DNA of 64,000 nt from Photobacterium carnosum (GTDB lineage Bacteria > Pseudomonadota > Gammaproteobacteria > Enterobacterales > Vibrionaceae): assembly GCF_002849605.1 (NCBI RefSeq), contig NZ_NPIB01000019.1:1-64000 (forward strand), read 5' to 3'. The notes under the pieces were generated by a model. It did not search any database and was not told where the DNA came from. It saw only the letters and a program-made list of their open reading frames with translations. Made by a program: the position numbers and the translations under genes. Below, piece by piece: positions 17,813 to 27,744 of the stretch. The stretch's first letter is position 1. Each line of letters begins with the position of its first letter.

Positions 17813-19000
17813 TTAAGCTTGATCGGGTTTTGCTAATTGTAGCGCTTGACGAGAAACTTCAGCTGCGGCTTGTGTGTCGCCAAGTTGTTCAAGCGTTGCA
17901 ACAAGGTGAGCATAATCGGTAACGTCAGGACGTAATGCGATCGCTTTTTCTAGGTGCTCTTTAGCAGGTTGCCATTGTTGATCTGCCATTAACATCTGCC
18001 CTAATGCACTTTGTAAGGCTGGATTATTACCGTTGTTGGCTAATAAATCTTGTAGGCTCACAATGGCCGGATGACGATCTGGCAGCGTTAATTGTGGCAT
18101 TAAGCTAATTAACGCTGGCTCAGGGTTTTTCTTAACGGTATCGCGCAAGATAGGAAATGCATCGGAATCAGCATGGCGAACTATCATCTCTTTAACAAAA
18201 CACGCTACGAGAGCTGGATTATGTTTATCTTTACGATTGAGACTGTTCCAGTAACCCATTAATCCATCACTGCCGTTTTGTTGGCTAAGATGGTGCAGTT
18301 GACCACATTGTGCTTGAAGATGCAGTTGGGTGGCTTCTGCGGCAGTGATTACATCCGCTTTGGTTAATTGGGGTAGCAATACTTGCAGTGCTTTCCAATC
18401 TTCTAATTGTAAGTAACACTGCTTTAATAGGCTCAGTATCATTGGGTTATGCGGGCTGGTTGGCTGCACATCTTGTAAGGTCGCGAGTGCTTGTTCAAAT
18501 TGTTGTTGACGAATTTGAAGCTTAGCGCGAGTCAATGCTACTGCAAGGCTTTCCGTGTCTTGCTCTGCTGCTAGTTGCAAATATTGATCGCGTTGTTGGG
18601 TTTTACCCAGTCCTTGCGCGGCTTCTGCGGCAGCTAAGTAATTTAGAATCGGTGCATCACTATATTTAGCCGATTTAAACAGCATTTTTTCAGCTATTTT
18701 CCAATCACCTTCAGCAACCTTCAATAGTCCTTCAGCGGTATTACGGCGCGCATTGCGAACTTGACGGCCACTAAACCAACCACGGGTTGAGCTACCAAAA
18801 GAAAACAAGCGACGTAAAATAAATTCAAGCACGAAGAAGATCGCGACGATAGCTATCGCCACAATAATAAGTGTGGTTAAACTCATTTCAATGGTTTGAT
18901 TGGCAAACGAGATCAATACATAGCCTTGATGGCCAGCAAGATCAGGGCTGACAATGATACCGGCAATCAGAGCGATGACCAATAACAACAATTTAATCAT
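17813..19000 (-). CDS. hemY: HemY, TPR-containing inner-membrane protein of the hem operon
   Basis: 395 residues. Two N-terminal transmembrane helices (about 2-25 and 40-62) are followed by the HemY_N domain, with GWFSGRQVRNARRNTAEGLLKVAEGDWKIAEKMLFKSA. Tetratricopeptide-like repeats follow, including the block near NNPALQSALGQMLMADQQWQPAKEHLEKAIALRPD. E. coli HemY is reported to help control flux in haem synthesis; it is not the protoporphyrinogen oxidase named HemY in Bacillus. Its ATG overlaps the hemX stop by one base (TAATG), so the two are translationally coupled. Confidence 0.93.
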   Translation of the reverse strand: MIKLLLLVIALIAGIIVSPDLAGHQGYVLISFANQTIEMSLTTLIIVAIAIVAIFFVLEFILRRLFSFGSSTRGWFSGRQVRNARRNTAEGLLKVAEGDWKIAEKMLFKSAKYSDAPILNYLAAAEAAQGLGKTQQRDQYLQLAAEQDTESLAVALTRAKLQIRQQQFEQALATLQDVQPTSPHNPMILSLLKQCYLQLEDWKALQVLLPQLTKADVITAAEATQLHLQAQCGQLHHLSQQNGSDGLMGYWNSLNRKDKHNPALVACFVKEMIVRHADSDAFPILRDTVKKNPEPALISLMPQLTLPDRHPAIVSLQDLLANNGNNPALQSALGQMLMADQQWQPAKEHLEKAIALRPDVTDYAHLVATLEQLGDTQAAAEVSRQALQLAKPDQA

Positions 19001-20295
19001 TATTTGGTTTCCTCTTTAGTGGTGTAAGTCACGACTGCTTTATTATCGGCTGGTGTGTTTTCTGCAATTGTTGCTTGTTTGATGTGTTTTTTAACTATTT
19101 TTTTTACTGCAGGCTCTGCATTTTTAGGTGCAGGTTGGGTTGCTTTCACTGCAACCGGTTCGCTAAGAGTAGTCATTTTATTACGTAACACTTGATTCAC
19201 TAGTTGAGTGATCAATGCTTGTGATTGCAACTTAGCGGGATAATCAACCGCAACATTTTGTTGTTCTAGTTGTTGTAGGCCAGCAATAAAGCTTTGAGTT
19301 TTTGGTGATGATAAGTCGTAGTATTGTTGTGACCACTTGATCGCTGTGGCGATTGAATCACGGTAGACTTGACCTTGATCGCGGTATACAGCGGCGATAG
19401 CTGTCTCAAGTTTGTTGGTGATATTTTGCTGAAGATAGAAATCTTGCTGCGGTGATAGTAACGGTACAACACTGCCATCACGCTTGCGGTAAGTAATGAA
19501 ATTTTCACCAAAGTTTTTAAGTGACGTCATTAAATTATTTTTCCAATCATTAACCGATTGGCTAACGGTTGGATTTTGTTGTGGCTCAGCTTTAGCTAAA
19601 ATCGCATTGGCTAATGGTAAGCTATCAATACTGTTTTCTAGGCTATTAAGACGCAATACGATACCATCACGATCAACCACTGTGACTGATTTTAATGCCG
19701 TAATGTCATTGCTCATTGCTTGACGAAGACCTTTAAGGCTTGGGTCGTTAAGCTCTGCAATACGATGATCTGCCGCTTCTAATAATAACGTTGCACTGGT
19801 AACGTCATGTTCTAACCATAGTTTACGGCCAGCCATTTTAACCAAGTAATCAGCTTCTGCTAATAACCAATCGTTAGGCTCTTGGCCTTTTAAATCAGCA
19901 ATCGCCGTTTGAATTGAATCAATGGATTTTTGCTGTTGGCTAATGCCTTGCTCAACTTTCTGCTGGGCAGTGCTAAGTTCGTCATTCATCATTGAAATAG
20001 TTTGCTGTTGGTCAGCTTGCATGGCGGCTTTCATGGTCACAATTTGTTGCTGTAAAGCGGCAACTTGCTGTTGTTGCTGTAGACCTTGCTGATGACCGTG
20101 ATAGTAAAGGCCACCACCCAGTGCTAATACCAGCGCAATCGCAACCCAACCGGTTTTGCTACCTGCTTTTTTTTGTTTAGCAGCAGGTGCTGTTTTGGTT
20201 GTGTTTGAAGTACTATTTTTTGAGGCACTAACAGCAGGCTTTTCTTTCGATGATGGCGCTGCAGTTGAGTTTGTGTTGGTTGTTTTGTCTGTCAT
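19000..20295 (-). CDS. hemX: HemX, putative uroporphyrinogen-III C-methyltransferase homologue
   Basis: 431 residues. The first 45 are Ser/Thr/Lys/Ala-rich and cytosolic. One transmembrane helix follows (GWVAIALVLALGGGLYY, about 48-64), then a glutamine-rich coiled coil (about 68-135), and a helical periplasmic domain with ANDWL-like EPNDWLLAEADYLVKMAGRKLWLEHDVTSA. The C-terminal tail is Lys/Ala/Pro-rich. The family is annotated as a uroporphyrinogen-III methyltransferase, but this protein shows no SAM-binding motif and that activity is doubtful. It lies between hemD and hemY, 13 bases after hemD. Confidence 0.92.
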   Translation of the reverse strand: MTDKTTNTNSTAAPSSKEKPAVSASKNSTSNTTKTAPAAKQKKAGSKTGWVAIALVLALGGGLYYHGHQQGLQQQQQVAALQQQIVTMKAAMQADQQQTISMMNDELSTAQQKVEQGISQQQKSIDSIQTAIADLKGQEPNDWLLAEADYLVKMAGRKLWLEHDVTSATLLLEAADHRIAELNDPSLKGLRQAMSNDITALKSVTVVDRDGIVLRLNSLENSIDSLPLANAILAKAEPQQNPTVSQSVNDWKNNLMTSLKNFGENFITYRKRDGSVVPLLSPQQDFYLQQNITNKLETAIAAVYRDQGQVYRDSIATAIKWSQQYYDLSSPKTQSFIAGLQQLEQQNVAVDYPAKLQSQALITQLVNQVLRNKMTTLSEPVAVKATQPAPKNAEPAVKKIVKKHIKQATIAENTPADNKAVVTYTTKEETK

Positions 20296-20308
20296 CCTAA
20301 TTATTCCG

Positions 20309-21058
20309 TTAGCTTACGTTGCTTTTTAGGAACGTGAATAAGGCCTGATTAGCGGCGCTTCCCACGGTGGAAATATGTCTGTAGCCAAGTGTCGATGCTT
20401 GGTCTGCGATTCGTTGACTTGGTACGAAAAGATGGCAATTATAAAGCCAAGTCAAATCCTCAATTGGGATCAATCCCGTTAAGTATATTAATTGTTCATT
20501 GCTTGTGACAACTAGAGCGTGAATTTGCTGTTGTTGCCATTGTTGGACTAATCGTGTTGCATCGAGAGCAAGCCAGCATCGTTGATAAGTTTCACAATAG
20601 CTGACTTGAGCTTGGCGAGCGGTTAATGCTTGATAGATTAATTCGCGTCCACCATTACCTCGTAAGATTAATACTCTACGTTGGTGAATATTAGCCAGTT
20701 CAGGTAGGGCTAATAGTGCTTCGCTATCATGACTACCTTTAGGTAAACTCACTGGTTGTTGACAGGCATGTGCTAAAGCAGCTGCTGTCTTATCGCCAAC
20801 GGCTATATAATGCATGTTTTTTGGCCATTCTGCACCTTGTGAAATCAAGTAATCAGCTGCAAAACGTACTGCATGATAACTAACTGCAATGACATAATCA
20901 CCCTGTTGCAGTTGTTGAATTTGTTCTATTAATTTATTTATATATTTGCCTTGCTTCACCTCGAGTAAAGGTTGAGCAATAGCGCTGATCGCCACTTGAT
21001 TAAGTCGTGCGACTAATTGATCGCATTCTGGTGCAGGACGGGTGATCAGCACGGTCAT
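20309..21058 (-). CDS. hemD: Uroporphyrinogen-III synthase
   Basis: A 249-residue enzyme that closes and isomerises hydroxymethylbilane to uroporphyrinogen III. It begins [19 protein letters not shown]. It shows VIAVSYHAVRFAADYL (equivalent to the usual FTSxxAV segment), YIAVGDKTAAAL, RVLILRGNGGRELIYQAL, and LVVTSNEQLIYLTGL. Sequence conservation is low in this family, but position and length fit. Its ATG overlaps the hemC stop (TAATG). Confidence 0.94.
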   Translation of the reverse strand: MTVLITRPAPECDQLVARLNQVAISAIAQPLLEVKQGKYINKLIEQIQQLQQGDYVIAVSYHAVRFAADYLISQGAEWPKNMHYIAVGDKTAAALAHACQQPVSLPKGSHDSEALLALPELANIHQRRVLILRGNGGRELIYQALTARQAQVSYCETYQRCWLALDATRLVQQWQQQQIHALVVTSNEQLIYLTGLIPIEDLTWLYNCHLFVPSQRIADQASTLGYRHISTVGSAANQALFTFLKSNVS

Positions 21059-21993
21059 TAGGCGTTACCGTATAAACGGTCAAGGATCTCTTTAGCGCCC
21101 TTGGCTAATAATTCATCCGCTAAGGTTTCACCTAACTGTTCAGCATTCGCAATTGGGCCACTAATTTCAGCGCGAACAATGATACTGCCATCAGGTTCAC
21201 CCACTAACGCACGTAACCAAATCATATCGCCCTGCAGTTCTGAATAGCTACCAATCGGCACTTGGCAACCACCTTGAAGGCGATTATTCATCGCACGCTC
21301 ACACAGAACACGCGTCGCTGTTGGTTGGTGATTAAGCGGTGTTAGCAATTGACGTACGTGTTGATCATCCAAACGACATTCAATGCCAACAGCACCTTGA
21401 CCCACTGCGGGTAGGCTAGTTTCTGGGGCAATTTCACAGCGAATACGGTCATTCATTTTAAGGCGTTTTAGGCCCGCCGCTGCTAAAATGATGGCATCAT
21501 ATTGGCCTTCATCGAGCTTACGTAGACGGGTATTCACATTGCCTCGAAGGTCATTAACGATCAGATCGGGACGTTGAGATCGTAATTGGCACTGACGACG
21601 TAAGCTTGATGTGCCGACAATTGCACCTTGAGGCAAATCATCGATTGAGTCGTACTTATTAGAAACAAACGCATCGCGTGGATCGTCACGTTCACAAATT
21701 GTGACTAAGCCAAGTCCTTCAGGAAATTCAACGGGCACGTCTTTCATTGAGTGCACCGCAATATCTGCGCGACCTTCAAGCATTGCGATTTCGAGTTCTT
21801 TAACAAAGAGGCCTTTTCCGCCCACTTTTGCTAAAGGCGTATCTAAAATAATATCGCCTTTTGTTACCATAGGTAAGAGCTCAACAACGAGACCTGGATG
21901 AGCTTGTTCAAGTTCAGCTTTGACAAATTCTGCTTGCCACATAGCTAATGGGCTTTTGCGTGTAGCAATGCGAATCGGTTGAGTTGTTATCAT
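21058..21993 (-). CDS. hemC: Hydroxymethylbilane synthase (porphobilinogen deaminase)
   Basis: A 311-residue enzyme that polymerises four porphobilinogens. The dipyrromethane cofactor is attached to the cysteine in GGCQVPIG (residue 243; E. coli Cys242). Other blocks: [48 protein letters not shown] and [11 protein letters not shown]. It is the first gene of the hemCDXY operon and diverges from cyaA. A CRP-like site is centred about 140 bases upstream of its start and could affect either gene. Confidence 0.97.
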   Translation of the reverse strand: MITTQPIRIATRKSPLAMWQAEFVKAELEQAHPGLVVELLPMVTKGDIILDTPLAKVGGKGLFVKELEIAMLEGRADIAVHSMKDVPVEFPEGLGLVTICERDDPRDAFVSNKYDSIDDLPQGAIVGTSSLRRQCQLRSQRPDLIVNDLRGNVNTRLRKLDEGQYDAIILAAAGLKRLKMNDRIRCEIAPETSLPAVGQGAVGIECRLDDQHVRQLLTPLNHQPTATRVLCERAMNNRLQGGCQVPIGSYSELQGDMIWLRALVGEPDGSIIVRAEISGPIANAEQLGETLADELLAKGAKEILDRLYGNA

Positions 21994-22124
21994 AGTAAAT
22001 AGGGTCCGTTAACCTAGGTTATTATTTTTTCTGCTTAGTATCGTACCACTACCTAAGCATGGATGATAATTCGTGTATTGCGGTTCCTGATTCCAAGCGT
22101 TATTGTGTAGCTAATATTCCTAAA

Positions 22125-22146
22125 AAATGTGATATTTATCGCAATA
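22125..22146. promoter_or_regulatory. Predicted CRP-cAMP site, hemC-cyaA intergenic region
   Basis: AAATGTGATATTTATCGCAATA: the core TGTGA-N6-TCGCA at 22128-22143 differs from the TGTGA-N6-TCACA consensus at one position, and it has AT flanks. It is about 135 bases from hemC and 245 from cyaA. Feedback of CRP on cyaA is known in E. coli. The rest of this 394-base intergenic region shows only AT-rich promoter-like sequence. Confidence 0.65.
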
Positions 22147-22387
22147 AGCCGTTGATTGATTTCTTATTACAACAATATTGTTGATTGTTAGTTATTACGA
22201 CGATGTAGGGTCTGACGATTATGGATGAATCATAGGCAGTTGTTATTGGGCATGCTTGGCATTATCTTTACCGTCGGCATTAAAAATGATACATTGATCA
22301 CGTTTTTTTCTCATTTCGAATAAAATTTACGCTATTAATGGCAAAACTGCGGGCCGCACTAATACTGCTAGCTCTTGGAAGAGTAAT

Positions 22388-24946
22388 TTGCAAAATTATA
22401 TCAAGACGCTAAAAGGTAGACTGGATTCATTGACTGAGCTTCGTATTGAACGAGCGCGTTTAGCAATGAGTGAGCTGTCGGTACAGATTTTTGATCTGTT
22501 ACCTGTCTTATTACATTATAACCACCCAGCCTTGCCCGGGTATCTTGATCAACAAGTGCCGCAGGGAATTGCGCATTTTGTCGTGACTGACGTGCAACAG
22601 CAATTTGTTAATAATTGTGCGCGTACAGCAAAAATGCCGATTGACCCGATCTTGGTTGCTGATACCGACTGCCCAATTACTGGCCTTTACGCCATGGGTA
22701 GTACTTCTTCTATGGGACAAAGTCTCACCAGCGATCTCGATATTTGGGTGTGCATCCCCACTTCATTAAACTGTCAAAGCCGAGAAATTCTCGATAATAA
22801 ATGTAGCTTGGTTTCTCAATGGGCGATGGAACAAGGGGTTGAAGCTAACTTCTTTTTGATCGACGAAAACCGTTTCCGTGAAAATTTTTCTGAAGCCATG
22901 ACCGGTGAAAACTGTGGCTCAAGTCAGCATTTATTATTGTTAGATGAATTTTATCGTTCAGCCGTGTGTTTGGCTGGATTACCGCTATTATGGTTTATGG
23001 TGCCGCCAGAGATGGAAGAGTGCTATGACCAATATATCGATGATCTGGTTGCGAAAGGGCATATTCAGCGCGACCAATGGATTGATTTTGGTGGCTTGAT
23101 GCGTATTCCTGCCGAAGAATATTTTGGTTCCAGTTTGTGGCAGTTATATAAAAGTATCGATTCTCCGTATAAATCGGTATTAAAAGCTATTTTGCTTGAA
23201 GCTTATTCATGGGAATACCCGCATACACAATTATTAAGCCTTGATGGTAAGCGTCGTTTCTTTGCTGAAGATCGCAGTGAATACTGTATGGATGCTTACT
23301 ATTTAATGCTTGAAAAAGTAACCCGTTATTTAGAACGCATTGATGATCATCGTCGTCTCGATTTGGTGCGTCGTTGTTTTTATCTTAAAACCCATGAGAA
23401 ATTAACTCGCAAGCCCGCATCTGGTTCGGTAGTGTGGCGTCGACAGGCGTTGCAACATTTAACTGAGCAATGGCAATGGTCAACGGATGTTGTCGCAGCA
23501 CTTGATAATCGCCGTAATTGGAAGGTCTCTCTGGTTAAGCAGGCCCATAATGAGCTGCTTGATGCGTTGATGCTTAGTTATCGAAATCTTATTCGCTTTG
23601 CTCGTCGTAATGATATTACTTCAGCTATTAGTCCTGAAGATATCAGTATTCTTGCGCGTAAATTATATGCTGCGTTTGAGGTATTGCCAGGTAAGGTAAC
23701 GTTATTAAATCCGCAAATATCGCCAGATTTACATGAACCTGATTTAAGCTTTATTCAGGTACCTGAGGGGCGAACTAATACTGCAGGTTGGTATTTATAT
23801 AAGCAGCCGATAGAGGCGAAATATATTTTAGGTCAACCATCATTAGAGCATAACCGCTACTTATCTAAATTAGTTGCGTGGAGTTATTTTAATGGTTTGC
23901 TAACAGAATCGACCCATTTGCATACGGTGGCACGTAATGCTGATATGGATTTGGATAAGTTATATCAGTTGGTCAGTGATATTCGTAATACCTTTCCAAT
24001 TCGTCGTCCACACCCTGGTCTACAAGCATTATCAAGCCCGTGTGAGATTCGCCAATTAGGTTTGTTTGTTAATTTAGAAAACGATCCAACCACAGAGCTT
24101 AAAAATCGCTCAGTACGGTTTGATTTTAAAACCACCGATATATTCAGTTATGGCCCTGAGCAAAAATGCTTAGTGGGTAGTGTGGATTTGGTTTACCGTA
24201 ATTCGTGGAATGAAGTACGAACGCTAAACTTCAGTGGCAAAAATGCGATGTTGGATGCTTTAAAAACCATGTTAGGTAAAATGCACCACGATGCTATTCC
24301 TCCAGAAGCGATTGATGTGTTCTGTTATAGCAAACATATGCGTGGTTTAATTCGTAATGTGGTTTATCAATTGGTGGCTGAGTGTATTGAAATGCGCTTA
24401 AAACCCGTTGAAGAGGAAAAGCGCCGTCGTTTTAAAGCCGTACATATGGCTGATGAAACGTATGGTTTATTCTTTGAACGTCGTGGCGTTTCAGTGCAGC
24501 GACTTGAAAATTCAGTCGATTTTTATAGCTGTATTTCATCAAATAAAGTCAGTGATATTCCGAAAGTAGTGATGGGTAAAACCGATGAACCACATCCGCC
24601 TGAAATTGTTGATGCTTATGCCAGTGAAGGTTTGATTCAATTCTTTTTTGAAGATTGTGACCAAGGTTTCAATATCTATATTCTAGATGAAACCAATCAA
24701 ATGGAAGTGTATCGTCAGTGTAATGGTAATAAAGATGAAATGGTCCATGGTGTGAATCGTTTCTATACTTCATCACAAGATCGTTTTAGTTACAGTGCTA
24801 ATTTTATCAATTTTAATTTGCCGCAGTTTTACAATATTGCTCATAATGATAAAGGTGAGTTACAAGTATTGCCGTTTAAGAGTGGTCAAGTTCCTCGTCG
24901 TCAAGATAATAGTGAATCAACAAATAATGGTATTCGCTTAAATTAA
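22388..24946 (+). CDS. cyaA: Class I adenylate cyclase
   Basis: An 852-residue class I adenylate cyclase (E. coli 848), the source of cAMP for CRP. It starts at TTG, as E. coli cyaA does; the downstream sequence MQNYIKTLKGRLDSL aligns with the E. coli N-terminus. The catalytic nucleotidyltransferase region holds MGSTSSMGQSLTSDLDIWVC, with the two aspartates, then ANFFLIDENRFRENFS and SSQHLLLLDEFYRSAV. The C-terminal half is the glucose-responsive regulatory domain, with CYSKHMRGLIRNVVYQL. A weak TTG start may keep expression low, as in E. coli. Confidence 0.97.
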   Translation: MQNYIKTLKGRLDSLTELRIERARLAMSELSVQIFDLLPVLLHYNHPALPGYLDQQVPQGIAHFVVTDVQQQFVNNCARTAKMPIDPILVADTDCPITGLYAMGSTSSMGQSLTSDLDIWVCIPTSLNCQSREILDNKCSLVSQWAMEQGVEANFFLIDENRFRENFSEAMTGENCGSSQHLLLLDEFYRSAVCLAGLPLLWFMVPPEMEECYDQYIDDLVAKGHIQRDQWIDFGGLMRIPAEEYFGSSLWQLYKSIDSPYKSVLKAILLEAYSWEYPHTQLLSLDGKRRFFAEDRSEYCMDAYYLMLEKVTRYLERIDDHRRLDLVRRCFYLKTHEKLTRKPASGSVVWRRQALQHLTEQWQWSTDVVAALDNRRNWKVSLVKQAHNELLDALMLSYRNLIRFARRNDITSAISPEDISILARKLYAAFEVLPGKVTLLNPQISPDLHEPDLSFIQVPEGRTNTAGWYLYKQPIEAKYILGQPSLEHNRYLSKLVAWSYFNGLLTESTHLHTVARNADMDLDKLYQLVSDIRNTFPIRRPHPGLQALSSPCEIRQLGLFVNLENDPTTELKNRSVRFDFKTTDIFSYGPEQKCLVGSVDLVYRNSWNEVRTLNFSGKNAMLDALKTMLGKMHHDAIPPEAIDVFCYSKHMRGLIRNVVYQLVAECIEMRLKPVEEEKRRRFKAVHMADETYGLFFERRGVSVQRLENSVDFYSCISSNKVSDIPKVVMGKTDEPHPPEIVDAYASEGLIQFFFEDCDQGFNIYILDETNQMEVYRQCNGNKDEMVHGVNRFYTSSQDRFSYSANFINFNLPQFYNIAHNDKGELQVLPFKSGQVPRRQDNSESTNNGIRLN

Positions 24947-24968
24947 CGATATTGATAATGATGTATTT

Positions 24969-25006
24969 TAAAAAAAGCCTTCATTATTATTGAAGGCTTT
25001 TTTTAT
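24969..25006. terminator. cyaA/cyaY bidirectional terminator
   Basis: AAAAAAAGCCTTCA and TGAAGGCTTTTTTT around a TTATTAT loop lie between the converging cyaA and cyaY genes. Confidence 0.92.
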
Positions 25007-25029
25007 GGCAGTTATTAGAGAAAAACGCA

Positions 25030-25341
25030 TTACCAAGCGACAGTCTCACCTGCATGTATGCTGCACTCTTGTTTAAGTAGCGCAAATAATTCTTTATCGC
25101 TACGGGTACAACGCCACTCATTACCGGTGTATTTAAAATGGTAACCACCTGATTTTGAAGCTAACCATAGTTCATGTAATGGTTCTTGGCGATTAATGAC
25201 AATTTGGCTACGGTTGGCAAATTCTAATGTTAGTACGTTACCTGTAGTTTCAGGTTCAATATCTACACCTGATTCATCAATGCCTTCTTCGATTTGCATC
25301 AGTGCCAGATCAGCCAGTTGGTGAAATTCAGTATCATTCAT
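25030..25341 (-). CDS. cyaY: Iron-sulfur assembly protein CyaY (bacterial frataxin)
   Basis: A 103-residue frataxin homologue (E. coli 106) that binds iron and regulates IscS-dependent Fe-S assembly. The start is set at ATG 25341, giving MNDTEFHQLADLALMQIEEGIDESGVDIE with the acidic first helix. The core strands VLTLEFANRSQIVINRQEPLHELWLASKSGGYHF and W-R-C follow. AGGAC lies upstream. The open frame extends 28 codons further upstream into the divergent lptM region without support. Confidence 0.95.
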   Translation of the reverse strand: MNDTEFHQLADLALMQIEEGIDESGVDIEPETTGNVLTLEFANRSQIVINRQEPLHELWLASKSGGYHFKYTGNEWRCTRSDKELFALLKQECSIHAGETVAW

Positions 25342-25419
25342 ACTATTACGTCCTATTGCATTTCTTATTCTTGGTGCGATTATAGAGGTCATTGAAATGA
25401 TTATCACTGGCTTTGAATT

Positions 25420-25536
25420 ATGCACAAAGGTTTATTAGCAATTTTGGTCTTAGGATCGTTAATTTTAACTGGCTGTGGTCAAAGTGGCCCACTGTACATG
25501 CCAAAAGATGCACCACAACAACATCAACCACAATAA
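25420..25536 (+). CDS. lptM: LPS assembly lipoprotein LptM (YifL), very short
   Basis: A 38-residue lipoprotein in the conserved slot between cyaY (divergent) and lysA. The hydrophobic signal LLAILVLGSLILTGC ends in a lipobox (LTGC), so the mature protein starts at Cys19: CGQSGPLYMPKDAPQQ. The GPLY-P motif is the conserved part of LptM, which helps LptD acquire its correct disulfides at the outer membrane. It is shorter than E. coli LptM (67 residues) and keeps only the conserved N-terminal segment. Confidence 0.88.
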   Translation: MHKGLLAILVLGSLILTGCGQSGPLYMPKDAPQQHQPQ

Positions 25537-25587
25537 TATTGTTGCGATGATGATTTAGTCGCAGTTCAATAGTCAACAAGACAGGGA

Positions 25588-26847
25588 ATGAAAGCATTGG
25601 ATTACTTTAATTACCAGCAAGATGGACAACTATGGGCGGAAGACGTCGCATTGGCCGAGTTAGCGACACAATATGGCACACCGCTTTATGTTTACTCTCG
25701 TGCAACGTTAGAACGTCATTGGCATGCTTTTGATCAAGCGGTCGCCACTCACCCGCATTTGATTTGTTATGCGGTAAAAGCGAACTCTAACCTTGGGGTG
25801 TTGAATATCCTCGCACGTTTAGGTTCAGGGTTTGATATTGTGTCTTTGGGCGAGTTAGAGCGCGTATTAGCTGCTGGTGGCGATCCGGCTAAAGTGGTTT
25901 TTTCTGGTGTAGGTAAAACAATAGCAGAAATGGAACGCGCACTTGAGCTGGGAATTAAATGTTTTAATGTTGAATCTGAGCCTGAATTAGAACGCTTGAA
26001 TTATGTTGCGGGTCAATTAGGGAAAATTGCCCCAATTTCACTACGTATTAACCCTGATGTTGATGCCAATACTCACCCTTATATTTCAACGGGGCTACGC
26101 GATAATAAATTTGGTATTGCGCGTGAACGTGCGCTTGAAGTATATCAATTAGCACAGCAATTACCGCACCTTAACGTGGTTGGAATGGATTGCCATATTG
26201 GTTCACAGTTGACGGAAGTAAAACCTTTTATTGATGCAACTGAACGTTTGTTAGCATTAGTTGATGAATTGAAATCGGTTGGGATTGAGATTAAACATTT
26301 AGATCTCGGTGGTGGCTTAGGGGTGACGTATAACGATGAGCAACCGCCATTACCTGCTGAGTATGCGACCGCTTTATTGTCTCGTTTAGCCATTTATCCA
26401 GAGCTGGAATTAATTTTTGAGCCTGGGCGTGCGATTGCTGCTAATGCTGGAGTATTGCTGACCAAAGTTGAATTTTTAAAGCATACTCAATATAAAAATT
26501 TTGCCATTATTGATGCGGCGATGAATGATTTGATTCGACCGACATTGTATTCAGCATGGCAAGATATTGTGCCTGTGATCCCTCGTCAGGGTGAACATCA
26601 GTGTTATGATTTAGTGGGGCCTATTTGTGAAACAGGTGACTTTATTGGTAAAGATCGCCATTTATGTTTAGCACCGAATGACTTACTTGCTGTAAGGTCT
26701 GCGGGTGCTTATGGTTTCGTAATGGCCTCTAATTATAATTCTCGTCCTCGTGTTGCTGAAGTAATGGTTGATGGTCGACAAGTACATTTAGTGCGTGCGC
26801 GTGAAACGTTAGAGCAACTTTGGCAGCATGAATATCTTGTTGAATGA
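25588..26847 (+). CDS. lysA: Diaminopimelate decarboxylase
   Basis: A 419-residue PLP enzyme that makes lysine from meso-diaminopimelate. The PLP lysine lies in CYAVKANSNLGVL. The phosphate-binding DLGGGLGV and FEPGRAIAANAG follow, then CDLVGPICETGDF-type sequence (YDLVGPICETGDFIGKDR) carrying the active-site cysteine contributed across the dimer. AGGGA is found upstream. It sits with dapF downstream, the previous enzyme of the same pathway, 38 bases away. Confidence 0.97.
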   Translation: MKALDYFNYQQDGQLWAEDVALAELATQYGTPLYVYSRATLERHWHAFDQAVATHPHLICYAVKANSNLGVLNILARLGSGFDIVSLGELERVLAAGGDPAKVVFSGVGKTIAEMERALELGIKCFNVESEPELERLNYVAGQLGKIAPISLRINPDVDANTHPYISTGLRDNKFGIARERALEVYQLAQQLPHLNVVGMDCHIGSQLTEVKPFIDATERLLALVDELKSVGIEIKHLDLGGGLGVTYNDEQPPLPAEYATALLSRLAIYPELELIFEPGRAIAANAGVLLTKVEFLKHTQYKNFAIIDAAMNDLIRPTLYSAWQDIVPVIPRQGEHQCYDLVGPICETGDFIGKDRHLCLAPNDLLAVRSAGAYGFVMASNYNSRPRVAEVMVDGRQVHLVRARETLEQLWQHEYLVE

Positions 26848-26885
26848 TTGTCGTCGCAACTGAAGCTTAATAATTAAGGAACATC

Positions 26886-27716
26886 ATGCAGATTAACTTT
26901 TCCAAAATGCATGGGCTCGGCAATGATTTTGTTGTTGTAGATTGTGTTACGCAAAATGTATTTTTTTCTCCCGATGCGATTCGCCGTTTAGCCGATCGTC
27001 ATCGTGGTATTGGTTTTGACCAATTATTGGTGGTTGAGCCGCCGTATGATCCTGAAACGGATTTTCACTACCGTATTTTTAATGCAGATGGTAGTGAAGT
27101 TGAACAATGCGGTAATGGTGCACGTTGTTTTGCGCGCTTTGTCTCAATGAAAGGACTAACTAATAAATATCATATTTCCGTGAGTACTAAAGCGGGGAAA
27201 ATGGTGTTAAAGCTCGAAAGTGATGGCCAAGTTACGGTCAATATGGGTGTGCCCAATTTTGAACCTGCTAAAATTCCGATGCGAGCGAAGCAGGCAGAAA
27301 AAACGTATTTGTTACGTGTGGGTGAGCAAACACTATTTTGTGGTGCGGTTAGTATGGGCAATCCACATTGTGTCACTATTGTTGATGATGTTGACACTGC
27401 GGCTGTTGAAACATTAGGACCATTACTTGAGTCACACGAACGTTTTCCTGATCGTGTTAATGCTGGTTTCATGGAAGTGATTGATCGCGGTACGGTTAAA
27501 TTACGGGTGTATGAGCGCGGTGCAGGTGAAACTCAAGCTTGTGGTAGTGGTGCTTGTGCAGCGGTTGCGATTGGTCAGAGCCAAGGCTTACTCGATGAAA
27601 ATGTTAAAGTCTGCTTACCGGGTGGTAATTTATATATTCGCTGGGCGGGTGAAGGCAAACCGTTATTTATGACAGGTCCTGTTGCCCATGTGTTTGATGG
27701 TCAATTTATTCAATAG
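26886..27716 (+). CDS. dapF: Diaminopimelate epimerase
   Basis: A 276-residue, cofactor-independent epimerase that converts LL- to meso-diaminopimelate for lysine and peptidoglycan. The two catalytic cysteines are Cys75 in QCGNGARC and Cys219 in [13 protein letters not shown]. Also seen: [15 protein letters not shown] and [18 protein letters not shown] precedes the ATG. The next gene, xerC, begins only 28 bases later; the DUF484 gene that usually separates the two in enterobacteria and Vibrio is missing. Confidence 0.97.
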   Translation: MQINFSKMHGLGNDFVVVDCVTQNVFFSPDAIRRLADRHRGIGFDQLLVVEPPYDPETDFHYRIFNADGSEVEQCGNGARCFARFVSMKGLTNKYHISVSTKAGKMVLKLESDGQVTVNMGVPNFEPAKIPMRAKQAEKTYLLRVGEQTLFCGAVSMGNPHCVTIVDDVDTAAVETLGPLLESHERFPDRVNAGFMEVIDRGTVKLRVYERGAGETQACGSGACAAVAIGQSQGLLDENVKVCLPGGNLYIRWAGEGKPLFMTGPVAHVFDGQFIQ

Positions 27717-27744
27717 TAGTATTTAATCGTGGTTATTATTATTA

